A DNA stretch of 64,000 bases from positions 248,001 to 312,000 of the forward strand of contig NZ_CP025227.1 of NCBI RefSeq assembly GCF_004010955.1, given 5' to 3'. The notes below the pieces were generated by a model, which worked only from the letters and a program-made list of their open reading frames with translations, was not told the DNA's origin and made no database searches. The position numbers were made by a program, and so were the translations under genes. This DNA is from Actinomyces wuliandei (lineage in GTDB: Bacteria > Actinomycetota > Actinomycetes > Actinomycetales > Actinomycetaceae). Positions 53,587-61,501 of this stretch are shown piece by piece. The number at the start of each line of letters is the position of its first letter. The stretch's first letter is position 1.

Positions 53587-53931
53587 CTCGCGTAAGGCCA
53601 GCCCGGCCCTGTAGGTTCCGGCGCTGGTGCCTCGGCCCGCCGATCCCGTTCACGCCAGCTCTGACCGCGACCCCGGCTCGTAGTTGTTGGGCGCCGTGCC
53701 CAGTCACGTGAGCCCCTAGTCCTGACTACTCTGGTCCTGCTGGTGGTCCTGCCGACTCCGGTCCTGTCGTCTCCACCCAGTTCTCGTTCCGAGCCGCGCC
53801 CGTTGGGCGCTGATCCCAGTTACGTCAACTCTGGTCCGCACCTCTAAGTGGTGCGGCCAGCTACGTCAGCCCTGGTCGCACTCCCCAGGCGCCGCGTCCT
53901 GGAGGCTAGAGAGGCCATGTCTCTTGCCGCT

Positions 53932-54000
53932 GGTTTGCGAGCCCGGGGTACGCCATGCGACGCCCCGGAGGTCGGCTGGCGTACCCCGGGCTCGCAAACC
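53932..54000. repeat. Perfect long hairpin (palindrome family, copy 2)
   Basis: Arms of 24 bases (53932-53955 and 53977-54000), no mismatch, 21-base loop. Arm contains TTGCGAGCCC and GGGGTACGCCA; the hairpin at 32946-33018 has TGCGAGGTC and GGGTACGTC in the same order, and both loops begin with a TACGACGCCCC/TGCGACGCCCC-like segment. Not followed by T residues. Terminator or repeated extragenic palindrome. Confidence 0.85.
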
Positions 54001-54086
54001 GGGCGGCGCAGGGGTTGCAGGAAACGCTCCAACTGCGGGAGCAGGCGGTTCTGGACCCGCAAACGGGCGACAAGCTCGCAGGTCGC

Positions 54087-54162
54087 TCCTAGCGCTCAAG
54101 GAGGCCGCCACCTCCAAAGAACACCTCCAAGGAACCGTTCCTAGCGCTCAAGGAAGCCGCCA
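54087..54162. repeat. Pair of 24-base direct repeats
   Basis: TCCTAGCGCTCAAGGA followed by GGCCGCCA or AGCCGCCA at 54087-54110 and 54139-54162, one mismatch, 28 bases between them. Non-coding. Meaning unknown. Confidence 0.85.
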
Positions 54163-54200
54163 GCTGTGTCGCCAGCGCCAGCCTTGGCTCGGCTACGGGA

Positions 54201-54235
54201 AGCCGGTCATGAGCCGCTTATTGGCTCAACCGGCT
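54201..54235. terminator. Terminator-like hairpin
   Basis: AGCCGGT-cat-GAGCC pairs with GGCTC-a-ACCGGCT around a short loop, followed by TTCGT. Stable interrupted stem, no gene immediately upstream. Confidence 0.5.
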
Positions 54236-54644
54236 TTCGTGGTACGCCGCGAGGCGGTGCCATCCCAGCGTGCGTCGTGCCATCCTGCCTCACGCGGATC
54301 GGGCTGAGGCGAACGACGTCGTAGGGGCCTGGAGCTGTGTCAGCCAGGAGAAACAGAGCTCGGCGGCGCTTGCGTCGCGTGAGACAGGCTGTCACCGTTC
54401 TAGCCTGGATGACATCGCCATAGTGCATATACCCGTCGTCCTCCCTCGCGCTCTGGTGTCCGTCGCGCCGGGACGGGACCGCCGACTTCTGGTCCCACGT
54501 ACCAGGACGGTCGAGACATATCCGGAAGATATCTCTGCGTTACTCGCCGTTGCGGCTTGAGGCTTGTAGGCTTGGGGCACAAGTTCCCAAGCACCGCAGC
54601 AGAGGCGGTCCAAGCCCGGTGCGCCCGGGCGGAGAGGAGATCTC

Positions 54645-55073
54645 ATGCCCGAGTGGTCCTTTGAGGCCCAGATGGAGGCTGTTGACAGCCTGCAGACCCA
54701 CCTGGCCGAGTTTATGCGCTCCGCAGGTGTGAGCGAGGTGGCGGTCGAGGTCCAGTGCGTGGGTACGCGGGCCGCCGCCCGCACCCGCGCCCTGCGCCCA
54801 GGGGGCAACTGGGAGGAGAACGTGGTCCCCGGTCCGATCGTGGAGGAGTCCGTGCGCCTGCGCTCGCCCATGGCCCGCCCTGGAGGGGGCGCGTGGACGT
54901 GGGCGTTGCTGACCATGAGCAGCCGCGACTACCAGCTGGTCTCCGACTTTGACTACGACCACCAGCCCCAGCTCAACCCCCCCGTCACCACGGATGACTG
55001 CGCCGAGGAGCTTCGGCTCTTCCCCCGCGACCCCCGGGCCACCCCCGACTGGCTGGCTCAGGGACGGCGTTGA
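54645..55073 (+). CDS. Divergent paralog of the toxin immunity family
   Basis: 142 residues. The pattern GGAWTWALLTMSSRDYQLVSDFDYDHQPQL and CAEELRLFPRDPRATPDWLAQG aligns with GAWTWCRLWMVAGEWVLHQECDWMREP and CALELELYPRDPENIPRWLAEG of immunity 3, in the same order and spacing. The long charged tail is absent. GAGAGGAG precedes ATG 54645. It has its own terminator at 55156. It lies 4 kb from the array with no toxin beside it, so it may be an orphan immunity gene. Confidence 0.65.
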   Translation: MPEWSFEAQMEAVDSLQTHLAEFMRSAGVSEVAVEVQCVGTRAAARTRALRPGGNWEENVVPGPIVEESVRLRSPMARPGGGAWTWALLTMSSRDYQLVSDFDYDHQPQLNPPVTTDDCAEELRLFPRDPRATPDWLAQGRR

Positions 55074-55155
55074 CAGTCTGGCCCAGGAGCGAGGTTCTGA
55101 CACAGGGGCCTGGCCCTGGGGGCGATGTTGGCGGTCCCCGACCGTAGCGCATGAC

Positions 55156-55187
55156 GGGGGTCACCCGGTTACCACCGGGTGACCCCC
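55156..55187 (+). terminator. Strong hairpin terminator
   Basis: Perfect 14-base arms GGGGGTCACCCGGT and ACCGGGTGACCCCC with a 4-base loop, 83 bases after the stop of the gene at 54645. Confidence 0.8.
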
Positions 55188-55476
55188 GAGGCTGGTGGCT
55201 CAGATGAACTATCTGCCGAGGGTCTCAGGCGGACTCGGGCGGCCGGGTAGTTCCCTCTGCTTTGTCCAGGCTGCGATCCCATCCCATCGTGTCGACAATA
55301 CACAGCCCAGATGCAGGGTGTAGAAGGCGTCGGTGCCTCCTGGTACTCTCCCGGAAACGGGCTTAGGGATCATCAGCCCGCCGTGTCGATGATGGCGCCC
55401 TCGCCACGACATCCTCAAGGCAGGCCTGTACAGACTGTCGGAGAGGTGGCGCACGCGCAGGGAAGAGAGGTGCGCT
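55188..55476. other. Leader region of the DUF262 island
   Basis: About 290 bases, less GC-rich than neighbouring core genes, no gene seen. GGAAGAGAGG precedes the GTG at 55477. Confidence 0.45.
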
Positions 55477-56386
55477 GTGACGCGTCCGGGTGAGCAGCCG
55501 AGCCCTGATCAGGTTGAGCGTGCCGAGGAGCAGATCGTCGAGCAGTTCAAGCGGATCGACTTCTACATCATCGAGTACTCCGTGGAGATGGCCCAGAAGG
55601 TCCGGGACAACGAGTACGTCGTCCCGGACTACCAGCGGGAGTTCACCTGGGAAGACCAACGCAAGTCTCGCTTCATCGAGTCCCTGATCATGGGCCTTCC
55701 CATTCCCTTCATCTTCTTCTGGGAGATGCCCGACGGCAGGCTTGAGATCGTGGACGGGTCCCAGCGTCTTTGGACGATCGAGCAGTTCATCTACGGAGGA
55801 TTCCGGCTCGGAGAGCTGGACCCCCTGACCCGCCTGTCAAGGCTCCGGTTCGACGACCTGCTGGAGTCAAGGCAGCGCAAGATAAGAACCGATCTATTCG
55901 CGGAATCGTCCTGAACGAGTATGCTGACGAGGCGGCGCGACTGGACATGTTCGAGCGCATTAACACGGGCAGCAAGATCGCCAATAACGCCGAGATCCGC
56001 CGGGGGGCGCTTGCCGGGCCGTTCATGGATATGGTGGCAGAGCTGGCGCAGCTCCCAGTCTTGATCGAGCTTGCGCCCATGTCCGCCAAGACCAGGAGGG
56101 AGCGTGGCTATGAAGAACTCGTGACGCGCTTCTTTGCCTACGGCGACGGGCTGGAGGGGTACCGGGACCGTCCCGCCGATTTTATCTTCTCCTACTCGAA
56201 GAAGATGAATAAAGAGTTTGAGGCTGACCCGGCGCTGGCAGACAGTTATCGTGAGGTGCCTCCTCCTGGGGCGGCGGGAAGGACTTCCAGGCGATCACCA
56301 GCGCCGACGGCGCGAATGCAAAGTCCCGTCTCAACGGGAGGATCTTCTTTGTGAAGAACAGGTTGGTGAGCCATGGCGACTACTGA
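55477..56386 (+). pseudogene. DUF262 protein, frameshifted
   Basis: DUF262 (ParB-like nuclease fold) proteins occur in restriction and anti-phage systems. First frame: NEYVVPDYQREFTWEDQRKSRFIESLIMGLPIPFIFF, then VDGSQRLWTIEQF where the family has VDGQQRLTTL. Near 55885 the reading must slip -1 to LNEYADEAARLDMFERINTGSKIANNAEIRRG, and near 56265 slip -1 again to GKDFQAITSADGANAKSRLNGRI ... SHGDY, ending at TGA 56384-56386 inside the start of the HEPN gene. Both lesions are single-base; the gene is probably inactive unless the calls are sequencing errors. Confidence 0.75.
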
Positions 56387-56942
56387 GCTTGCCCGGTTCT
56401 TCGAGGAGCGCTACGCTGAGGTTAAAGTTGGGTGCCGACCCGGTGACCTGAGTGCTGAGTTGAGGGAACAGTGGGTGAGGTCCGTCGCACGTACTCATAT
56501 CAACGACCTCAGTCCTGGGAGACGGCTGGAGGCTGCTCTCAGCATGTGCGAACAGCTCCTGGACCAGGTGCCGGTCAAGGGCTTCAAGATCGACCCTGGT
56601 GGAGGAGGAAACTGGGATGACGTCTCCATCAAGGAGCTCTGCGAGCGCGTCGGTTGCAGGTTGGTGATCTCCCGGGATGTATCTCAGGTAGCCAAGCGCC
56701 ATATCAGAGACAATATGGGTGCGTTGAAACTTGTCAAGGACTGCCGTAACAGGCTGGCGCACGGTTCGCTGTCCTTTGTCGAGTGCTGTGGGGAAACCGT
56801 GGCAGTCGGTGAGCTCAAGGAGGCTGCCGACGCGGTCAGTGACTACCTGCGAGAAGCCGTCGGCTGCTTCGATAGCTTCATCGTGCGTGAGATCGTAGGC
56901 AAGAGGAGACGGGAAAGGAGACGGGAGGTGCGAGTTTCGTGA
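56373..56942 (+). CDS. HEPN-like nuclease (MAE_28990 type)
   Basis: 189 residues, all-helical, intact. The HEPN signature R-N-x-L-A-H is in KDCRNRLAHGSLSF near residue 125. HEPN RNases in defence loci cut RNA when triggered. The start ATG overlaps the DUF262 stop by 14 bases and the stop overlaps the methyltransferase GTG (GTGA), so the three genes form one operon. DUF262 plus MAE_28990-type HEPN is a recurrent pair in bacterial defence islands. Confidence 0.75.
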   Translation: MATTELARFFEERYAEVKVGCRPGDLSAELREQWVRSVARTHINDLSPGRRLEAALSMCEQLLDQVPVKGFKIDPGGGGNWDDVSIKELCERVGCRLVISRDVSQVAKRHIRDNMGALKLVKDCRNRLAHGSLSFVECCGETVAVGELKEAADAVSDYLREAVGCFDSFIVREIVGKRRRERRREVRVS

Positions 56943-58079
56943 GAAAGGAGGTCGGCACCCTCTCGATCCGTGCTGTTGATCTGTTCTGCGGAGTCGGTGG
57001 ACTCACCCACGGCCTCGCCCAGGCTGGCATAGACGTCGTAGCCGGGATCGATATTGATCCCGCATGCAGGTACCCCTATGAGGCTAACAATGAGGCGAGG
57101 TTCGTTGAAGGCGACGTGAATGACCTTGAGGAGTCAGAGGTAGAACGGCTCGTCGGTGGAGCTGATGTCAGCCTGATTGCGGGGTGTGCGCCCTGCCAGC
57201 CGTTCTCGACATACAGCCGCTCTGGCCGCGGCAAGAGGCGCGGTAGCGACTGGCAGCTGGTTGAGGTATTCGGCAGGCTGGTGAAAGAGGTCCAGCCTGA
57301 CATCGTGACGATGGAGAACGTCCCGCAGCTGCTGGACCATCCAGTATATAGCCGGTTCGTGGAGGACTTGAGTGGCTACTCGGTCGGGTGGTCCGTGGTC
57401 CAGGCCGCTCGTATTGGTGTCCCGCAGACAAGAAAGCGTCTTGTCCTGGTCGCCTCACGACTCGGCGACGTTGGCTCCCCTCTCGCAGGAGGGGAGGGAA
57501 GCAAGGACTGTGCGTCAGGCTATCGGGGGACTCCGCCCCATCAGGGCTGGCGAGTCGGACCCCGAGGACCGGCTGCACGTCGCCTCTCGGCTGAGCAGGG
57601 TGAACCTGGAGCGGATACGTCACTCGAAGCCGGGGGGGGGACGTGGCGTGACTGGCCCGAGGAGCTCCGGGCCGCGTGCCACCGCAAGACCAGTGGTGCG
57701 ACCTACCCGAGCGTGTACGGACGCATGGGTCAGATCAGGTCTCCAAGACCCCCCGCGACGGACCTACCCGAGCGTGTACGGACGCATGTCCTGGGACGAG
57801 GCGAGCCCAACCATCACCACTCAGTGCTTCGGCTACGGCAACGGGCGTTTCGGCCACCCTGAGCAGGACCGGGCCATCTCGCTACGTGAGGCCGCGATCT
57901 TGCAGACCTTCCCATCTAGATACAAGTTCGTGCGACCAGACGAGCCTGTCCGTTTCAATGTCCTAGGACGCCTCATCGGCAACGCCGTTCCCGTGCGCCT
58001 GGGAGAGGCGGTGGGGCGGACGCTGGTGGCGCATGCCGCACAGTTCACCCGTCCAAACCACGCCGTGGAGGCGCACTGA
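56939..58079 (+). pseudogene. DNA cytosine-5 methyltransferase, disrupted
   Basis: C5 methyltransferase with motif I DLFCGVGGLTHGLAQAG, motif IV with the catalytic Cys (GCAPCQPFS), motif VI ENVPQL, motif VIII QTRKRLVLVASR, and C-terminal motif X RLIGNAVPVRLGEAVG. Three lesions: a +1-type shift near 57490 (in GGAGGGGAGGGAAG), a compensating shift at a G9 tract (57632-57640), and a 61-base duplication-type insertion that repeats ACCTACCCGAGCGTGTACGG. Reading across them restores the family order VRQAIGGL ... HSKPGGTWRDWP ... TYPSVYGRMSWDEASPTITTQ. Product as written would be truncated after motif VIII. Confidence 0.8.
57701..57788 (+). repeat. 27-base direct repeat inside the methyltransferase
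   Basis: Copies at 57701-57727 and 57762-57788, both starting ACCTACCCGAGCGTGTACGG, offset 61 bases. 61 is not a multiple of three, so it breaks the frame; recombination between copies would delete 61 bases and restore local reading. Confidence 0.9.
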
Positions 58080-58222
58080 GGCTGCGGCTGCGTCAGCGAG
58101 GGGCTCGTATGGCGTCAGGCTGGGAGCGGAACCGTGGCACACGGCTTAACGACCGGGCGGCACATCAAGGTCCGTTCGTAAGCGCCAGTTGTATCACGGC
58201 TCACAGCTAGTAGTCCGCGACG

Positions 58223-59284
58223 CTAGCCCAGGGGGTAGCCGAGCTCGGCGCCGTCAGGCAGCGGGGTGATGCTGGCAAACCTGCGGGCGGCCTGCACCCC
58301 GGTGGTCAGGCTGCACTCCGGGCTGCCCGCCAGGGCCAGCAGCGCCTCCTCAGTCAGGTCGGCCCCCTGGCTAACAGCGCGGTGCAGGGCGTGCCTGCGG
58401 CAGGTGTCGAAGGCCTCCTCGACGTCACGGGCCAAGGCGCGTGCCTCCTGCCTCGGTCTGTGGTGGATCTGAAAGTCGTGCGCCACGTCCATCAGTTTCT
58501 GCAGGACAGGCCCGGGAATGTCCGGGACGCGTGCGAAGACCTCACGGACACCTTCCACGGTCATCAGCGGGTCCGCGGCCAGCGGGTCATCGGCGGGAGG
58601 CTCCTCAGGGCCGGGACCGGGGTCAGTGCCGGGGCCGCCAAAGAAGAATTCGTTGACGACCTCGTCCGTCAGTGCCCGCAGGCGCGCCTCCCTCTCACTG
58701 GTGGGGGGCTTTCTAGGGCTGAGGTCCACCCCGAAGAAGTAGTTGGAGAAGGAGTCGTCAGCGTACTGCTGCAGGCACTCATCACCCGCTGCCAGCATCT
58801 CCAGTCCGCTCAGCTCGACACCAGCGTCGTCGGTGTCAGGTTCCCACCACTGCTGCCCGTCGTAGAGCGCGGCAACAGTCCACCACTGGACGTGCCGGGT
58901 CTGTCTGTCCCGTGGTCTCCAAGGCAGGAGCTGGGCAGCCCACTCCGGCAGGCCCCGGCGCGGGTCCTCCTCGCCGGAGTAGCCGAAGGACACGTCCCGG
59001 TCGAAACCCGCCAGCAGCGCCCGGCCACCAGTGAGCTGGATCAACTGTGCCCAGGAGCCGCCGCCGTCACTGTAGTACCACCCGTGAGGCTGCGCTCCGG
59101 TGTAGTGCGGAGGGACCAGCACGGTGTCACCAGGCTCTCCGGTGTCCCCGGCGCGGGGGCCACCGACCCTGTTGAGGGAGGCGTTCATGAGGGCTGCGTC
59201 CACCGCGATATGGCGGGTCATGGTCTCGACGTCGGGCAGGTCGCGGGTTCTCAGGCCAGGGCCGCTGGAGGCGTCGGTGCTCAC
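58223..59284 (-). CDS. Unknown soluble protein
   Basis: 353 residues from GTG 59284, which directly follows GGAGG on this strand; the open frame continues upstream, but only into the dispersed repeat. Seen: DTVLVPPHYTGAQPHGWYYSDGGGSWAQLIQLTGGRALLAGFDRDVSFGYSG, then QWWTVAALYDGQQWWEPD, and a helical C-terminus (EARALARDVEEAFDTCRRHAL). The GRALLAGFDRDVS region resembles proteins found near toxin/immunity loci in actinobacteria, but I cannot name a family. Convergent with the methyltransferase. Confidence 0.65.
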   Translation of the reverse strand: MSTDASSGPGLRTRDLPDVETMTRHIAVDAALMNASLNRVGGPRAGDTGEPGDTVLVPPHYTGAQPHGWYYSDGGGSWAQLIQLTGGRALLAGFDRDVSFGYSGEEDPRRGLPEWAAQLLPWRPRDRQTRHVQWWTVAALYDGQQWWEPDTDDAGVELSGLEMLAAGDECLQQYADDSFSNYFFGVDLSPRKPPTSEREARLRALTDEVVNEFFFGGPGTDPGPGPEEPPADDPLAADPLMTVEGVREVFARVPDIPGPVLQKLMDVAHDFQIHHRPRQEARALARDVEEAFDTCRRHALHRAVSQGADLTEEALLALAGSPECSLTTGVQAARRFASITPLPDGAELGYPLG

Positions 59285-59345
59285 CCTCCAACCGTAGCAA
59301 GACGTGCCGCTGGCGTGGACGCCCTTGGGGATGTCGAGCAGGCTG

Positions 59346-59700
59346 CCGGGGCCGAGTGGGTTGCACATCTTCGGGTGCGTGGTGGTCGCCCGGGGCGGAG
59401 GCTGGCTTCTCTGCCGGGGCTGGGACGAATTGAGAGATCCGCGCGCTTCTGCGGATTGTGCTGGGCTCGGTGCGCGGGGTGCGGGGGCCGTCCCTCCCAG
59501 GGTCCCTCGCGGCGTGGGCTCGAAGATGTGCAGCACCCTTTTTGCTGCACATCATGGAGCTGGTTGATGCCGGTGCTGGTGCGTAGCTCAGGTGATGGGC
59601 GGCCTGCTTTCCGTGGAATCACGCGGAACCCGAGCCCTCTCCGCCCTAGGGGTGCTACCGACAGCCGGTCGAAGATGTGCAGCAGCAGATGTGCAGCAGC
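59346..59700 (+). repeat. Dispersed ~320-bp intergenic repeat, copy 2
   Basis: Second copy of the element at 23165-23495, same orientation. Here the central inverted repeat is better preserved: GATGTGCAGCA at 59525 and TGCTGCACATC ending 59553, loop CCCTTTT. The right end carries GATGTGCAGCAG twice (59674 and 59688), against once in copy 1. Confidence 0.75.
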
Positions 59701-59755
59701 AGGGGGTGATGCCATGCTGGGCCTGCCGCCGCACTACGGTGCGGAGCGGAAGTAG

Positions 59756-59790
59756 ACGCCGGGCGCCTGTGAGCTCATAGGGCCCGGCGT
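59756..59790. terminator. Terminator-like hairpin upstream of the TPP riboswitch
   Basis: ACGCCGGGC (59756-59764) pairs with GCCCGGCGT (59782-59790). No obvious gene ends just before it; it may insulate the riboswitch transcript. Confidence 0.45.
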
Positions 59791-59860
59791 TCGCGCTACC
59801 TGGTGGGCCGTACTGCTCCACGCAGCGCGCAACCCCTACCACCCGCTACCATGGTCCCTG

Positions 59861-60003
59861 CGACAGGGGAGCGCCCCGTCGCCGGGCAGCCCCGCCCTGG
59901 CCGTCACGGCCTCCCGGCGGACCGCCCTGCGGCAGCGGCGCTGAGAGTGCGGGCACCCGCAGACCCTCGAACCTGCTCCGGCTAGCACCGGCGAAGGAAG
60001 TCG
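59861..60003 (+). promoter_or_regulatory. TPP (THI-box) riboswitch
   Basis: Conserved core in order: GGGGAGC near 59866, a long P3 arm of about 70 bases, GCTGAGA at 59940-59946, CGGGC/CCCGC hairpin, ACCCTCGAACCTG, then CCGGCTAGCACCGGCGAAGGAAG ending 60000. Ends CGAC and GTCG close P1. It precedes a thiamine transporter operon, which confirms the call. TPP binding should lower expression of thiBPQ. Confidence 0.92.
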
Positions 60004-60131
60004 AGACATCTCCCTGGGCAGTGCGTGCAGCACCGTCACGGTACCGGCACGGCACCGTTGCAGCGCCGGTGGTGCTGCGGCTGGGGCACCAGCCGAGGCG
60101 ATCAGCCACGGCGACCACCCACAGCCGGGCC

Positions 60132-60177
60132 GCTACGGCGCTGCGGTGCCGCTGCGGCGTCGCAGTAGCGCCGTAGC
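60132..60177 (+). promoter_or_regulatory. Hairpin between riboswitch and thiB (expression platform candidate)
   Basis: GCTACGGCGCT (60132-60142) pairs perfectly with AGCGCCGTAGC (60167-60177). No T-tract follows. Could be a terminator or part of the switching structure; about 40 bases before the thiB ribosome site. Confidence 0.55.
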
Positions 60178-60229
60178 CAGCGGGCCGCCCTGCCCAGGCC
60201 CTCCGGACCACCATCCTGGAGGCACAACC

Positions 60230-61501
60230 ATGACAACCATGACAACAACACAGACACCCCAGAGCAGCCGACTCCGGCCGTGCGCTCACACCCAGCCGTG
60301 CAGCCGTTCCCAGGTGCGCACTCGCCCCCGGCTGCTGGTTCCGCAGCCACTGACCCGGCAGGGGCTGGGGCGCTCCCGTTCCCGCCCCAACCCCGCCCCC
60401 ACCTGCGCCTCCCGCCTCAGCCCCGCCCCCTCCCGCCGCAACCTCCTGGCCGCCGGGGGCGCCGGGGCGCTGGCAGCCACACTGTCCACCGCCCTGGCCG
60501 CCTGCTCGGGCGGGGACCCCGGCGGCGCAGGCTCCGCCAGCACCGTCACCGTGGTCACCCACGACTCCTTCAGCCTCTCCGAGGACCTCCTCACCGCCTT
60601 CGAGGCTGACACCGGTTACACGCTGACCACCCTGCCCTCCGGTGACACCGGCGAGCTGGTCAACCGGCTCGTCCTCACCAAGGACGCCCCCCTGGGCGAC
60701 GCCGTCTACGGCATCGACAACACCTACGCCTCCCGCGCCCTGGCCGAGGGCGTCATCGACACCACCACCGCCCCCACCCTGCCCCCGGGGGCCGACGGCT
60801 ACGTCGTCGAGGACACCCCCGCCCTGGCCCCTGTCGACGTCGGCGACGTCTGCCTCAACATCGACACCGCCTACTTCGCCGACCACGACCTCACCGCACC
60901 CGCCACTTTCGAGGACCTCGCCGACAGCGACTACGCCCCCCTCCTCGTGGCTATCGACCCCTCGACCTCCTCCACCGGCCTGGCCTGGATGCTGGCCACC
61001 GTCGGCCACTTCGGCACCAGTGCCGGCTCCGGCTTCGCCAGCTACTGGAAGACGCTGGCCCAGGGCGGGACCCGCATCGACGCCGGGTGGTCCGACGCCT
61101 ACTACACCGACTTCACCGCAGGCGGCGGCCAGGGCTCCTACCCGGTCGTGGTGTCCTACTCCTCCTCACCCGCCTACACCCTCACCGACGACGGCTCGGT
61201 CACCACTACCGCGGCCCTGCTCGCCACCGCCTTCCGCCAGGTGGAGTACACCGGGGTGCTCAGCGGGGCCGCCAACCCGGAAGGAGGCCGGGCCTTCGTG
61301 GAGTGGATGCTCTCCCGGGCGGTCCAGGAGGACATCCCCGGCCAGATGTACATGTACCCCGTGGACGCCGAGGCCTCCCTGCCCCCCGAGCTGGAGTCCT
61401 TCGGGCCGCTGGCCCCCGACCCCGTCACCGTCAGCCCCCAGGACGTCACCGCCCACCGGGAGGAGTGGCTGAGCGCCTGGGCCGAGGCTGTCGGCGCGTG
61501 A
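60230..61501 (+). CDS. thiB: Thiamine ABC transporter substrate-binding protein
   Basis: Binding protein for thiamine, 423 residues. Signal region SRRNLLAAGGAGALAATLSTALAAC looks like a Tat signal with a lipobox (LAAC), so an exported lipoprotein. Mature part VTVVTHDSFSLSEDLLTAFEADTGYTL, DAVYGIDNTYASRALAEG and YPVVVSYSSSPAYT are typical of ThiB. GGAGG precedes ATG 60230; the N-terminus before the signal (about 60 residues) is unusually long, and later starts are possible. TPP riboswitch upstream; stop overlaps thiP. Confidence 0.9.
   Translation: MTTMTTTQTPQSSRLRPCAHTQPCSRSQVRTRPRLLVPQPLTRQGLGRSRSRPNPAPTCASRLSPAPSRRNLLAAGGAGALAATLSTALAACSGGDPGGAGSASTVTVVTHDSFSLSEDLLTAFEADTGYTLTTLPSGDTGELVNRLVLTKDAPLGDAVYGIDNTYASRALAEGVIDTTTAPTLPPGADGYVVEDTPALAPVDVGDVCLNIDTAYFADHDLTAPATFEDLADSDYAPLLVAIDPSTSSTGLAWMLATVGHFGTSAGSGFASYWKTLAQGGTRIDAGWSDAYYTDFTAGGGQGSYPVVVSYSSSPAYTLTDDGSVTTTAALLATAFRQVEYTGVLSGAANPEGGRAFVEWMLSRAVQEDIPGQMYMYPVDAEASLPPELESFGPLAPDPVTVSPQDVTAHREEWLSAWAEAVGA

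Larger units (their letters stand above)
53587..54644. other. 1-kb gene-poor region with palindromes and repeats
   Basis: No convincing gene in either strand. In order: in-frame remnants of the preceding GYGQPG tail past the stop (about 53587-53660); degenerate repeats containing TCACGT/TACGTCA and CTCTGGTCC units to about 53880; a perfect 24-base inverted repeat (53932-54000); a 24-base direct repeat pair (54087-54162); a terminator-like hairpin (54201-54235); and the leader of the gene at 54645. It marks the end of the T7SS island. Confidence 0.55.

Noticed and set aside
53848..54307. Overlapping small ORFs around the 24-base palindrome
   Set aside because: Created by the palindrome in both strands; no ribosome site or family match.
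55209..55454. 81-residue minus-strand ORF before DUF262
   Set aside because: No ribosome site, no recognisable sequence.
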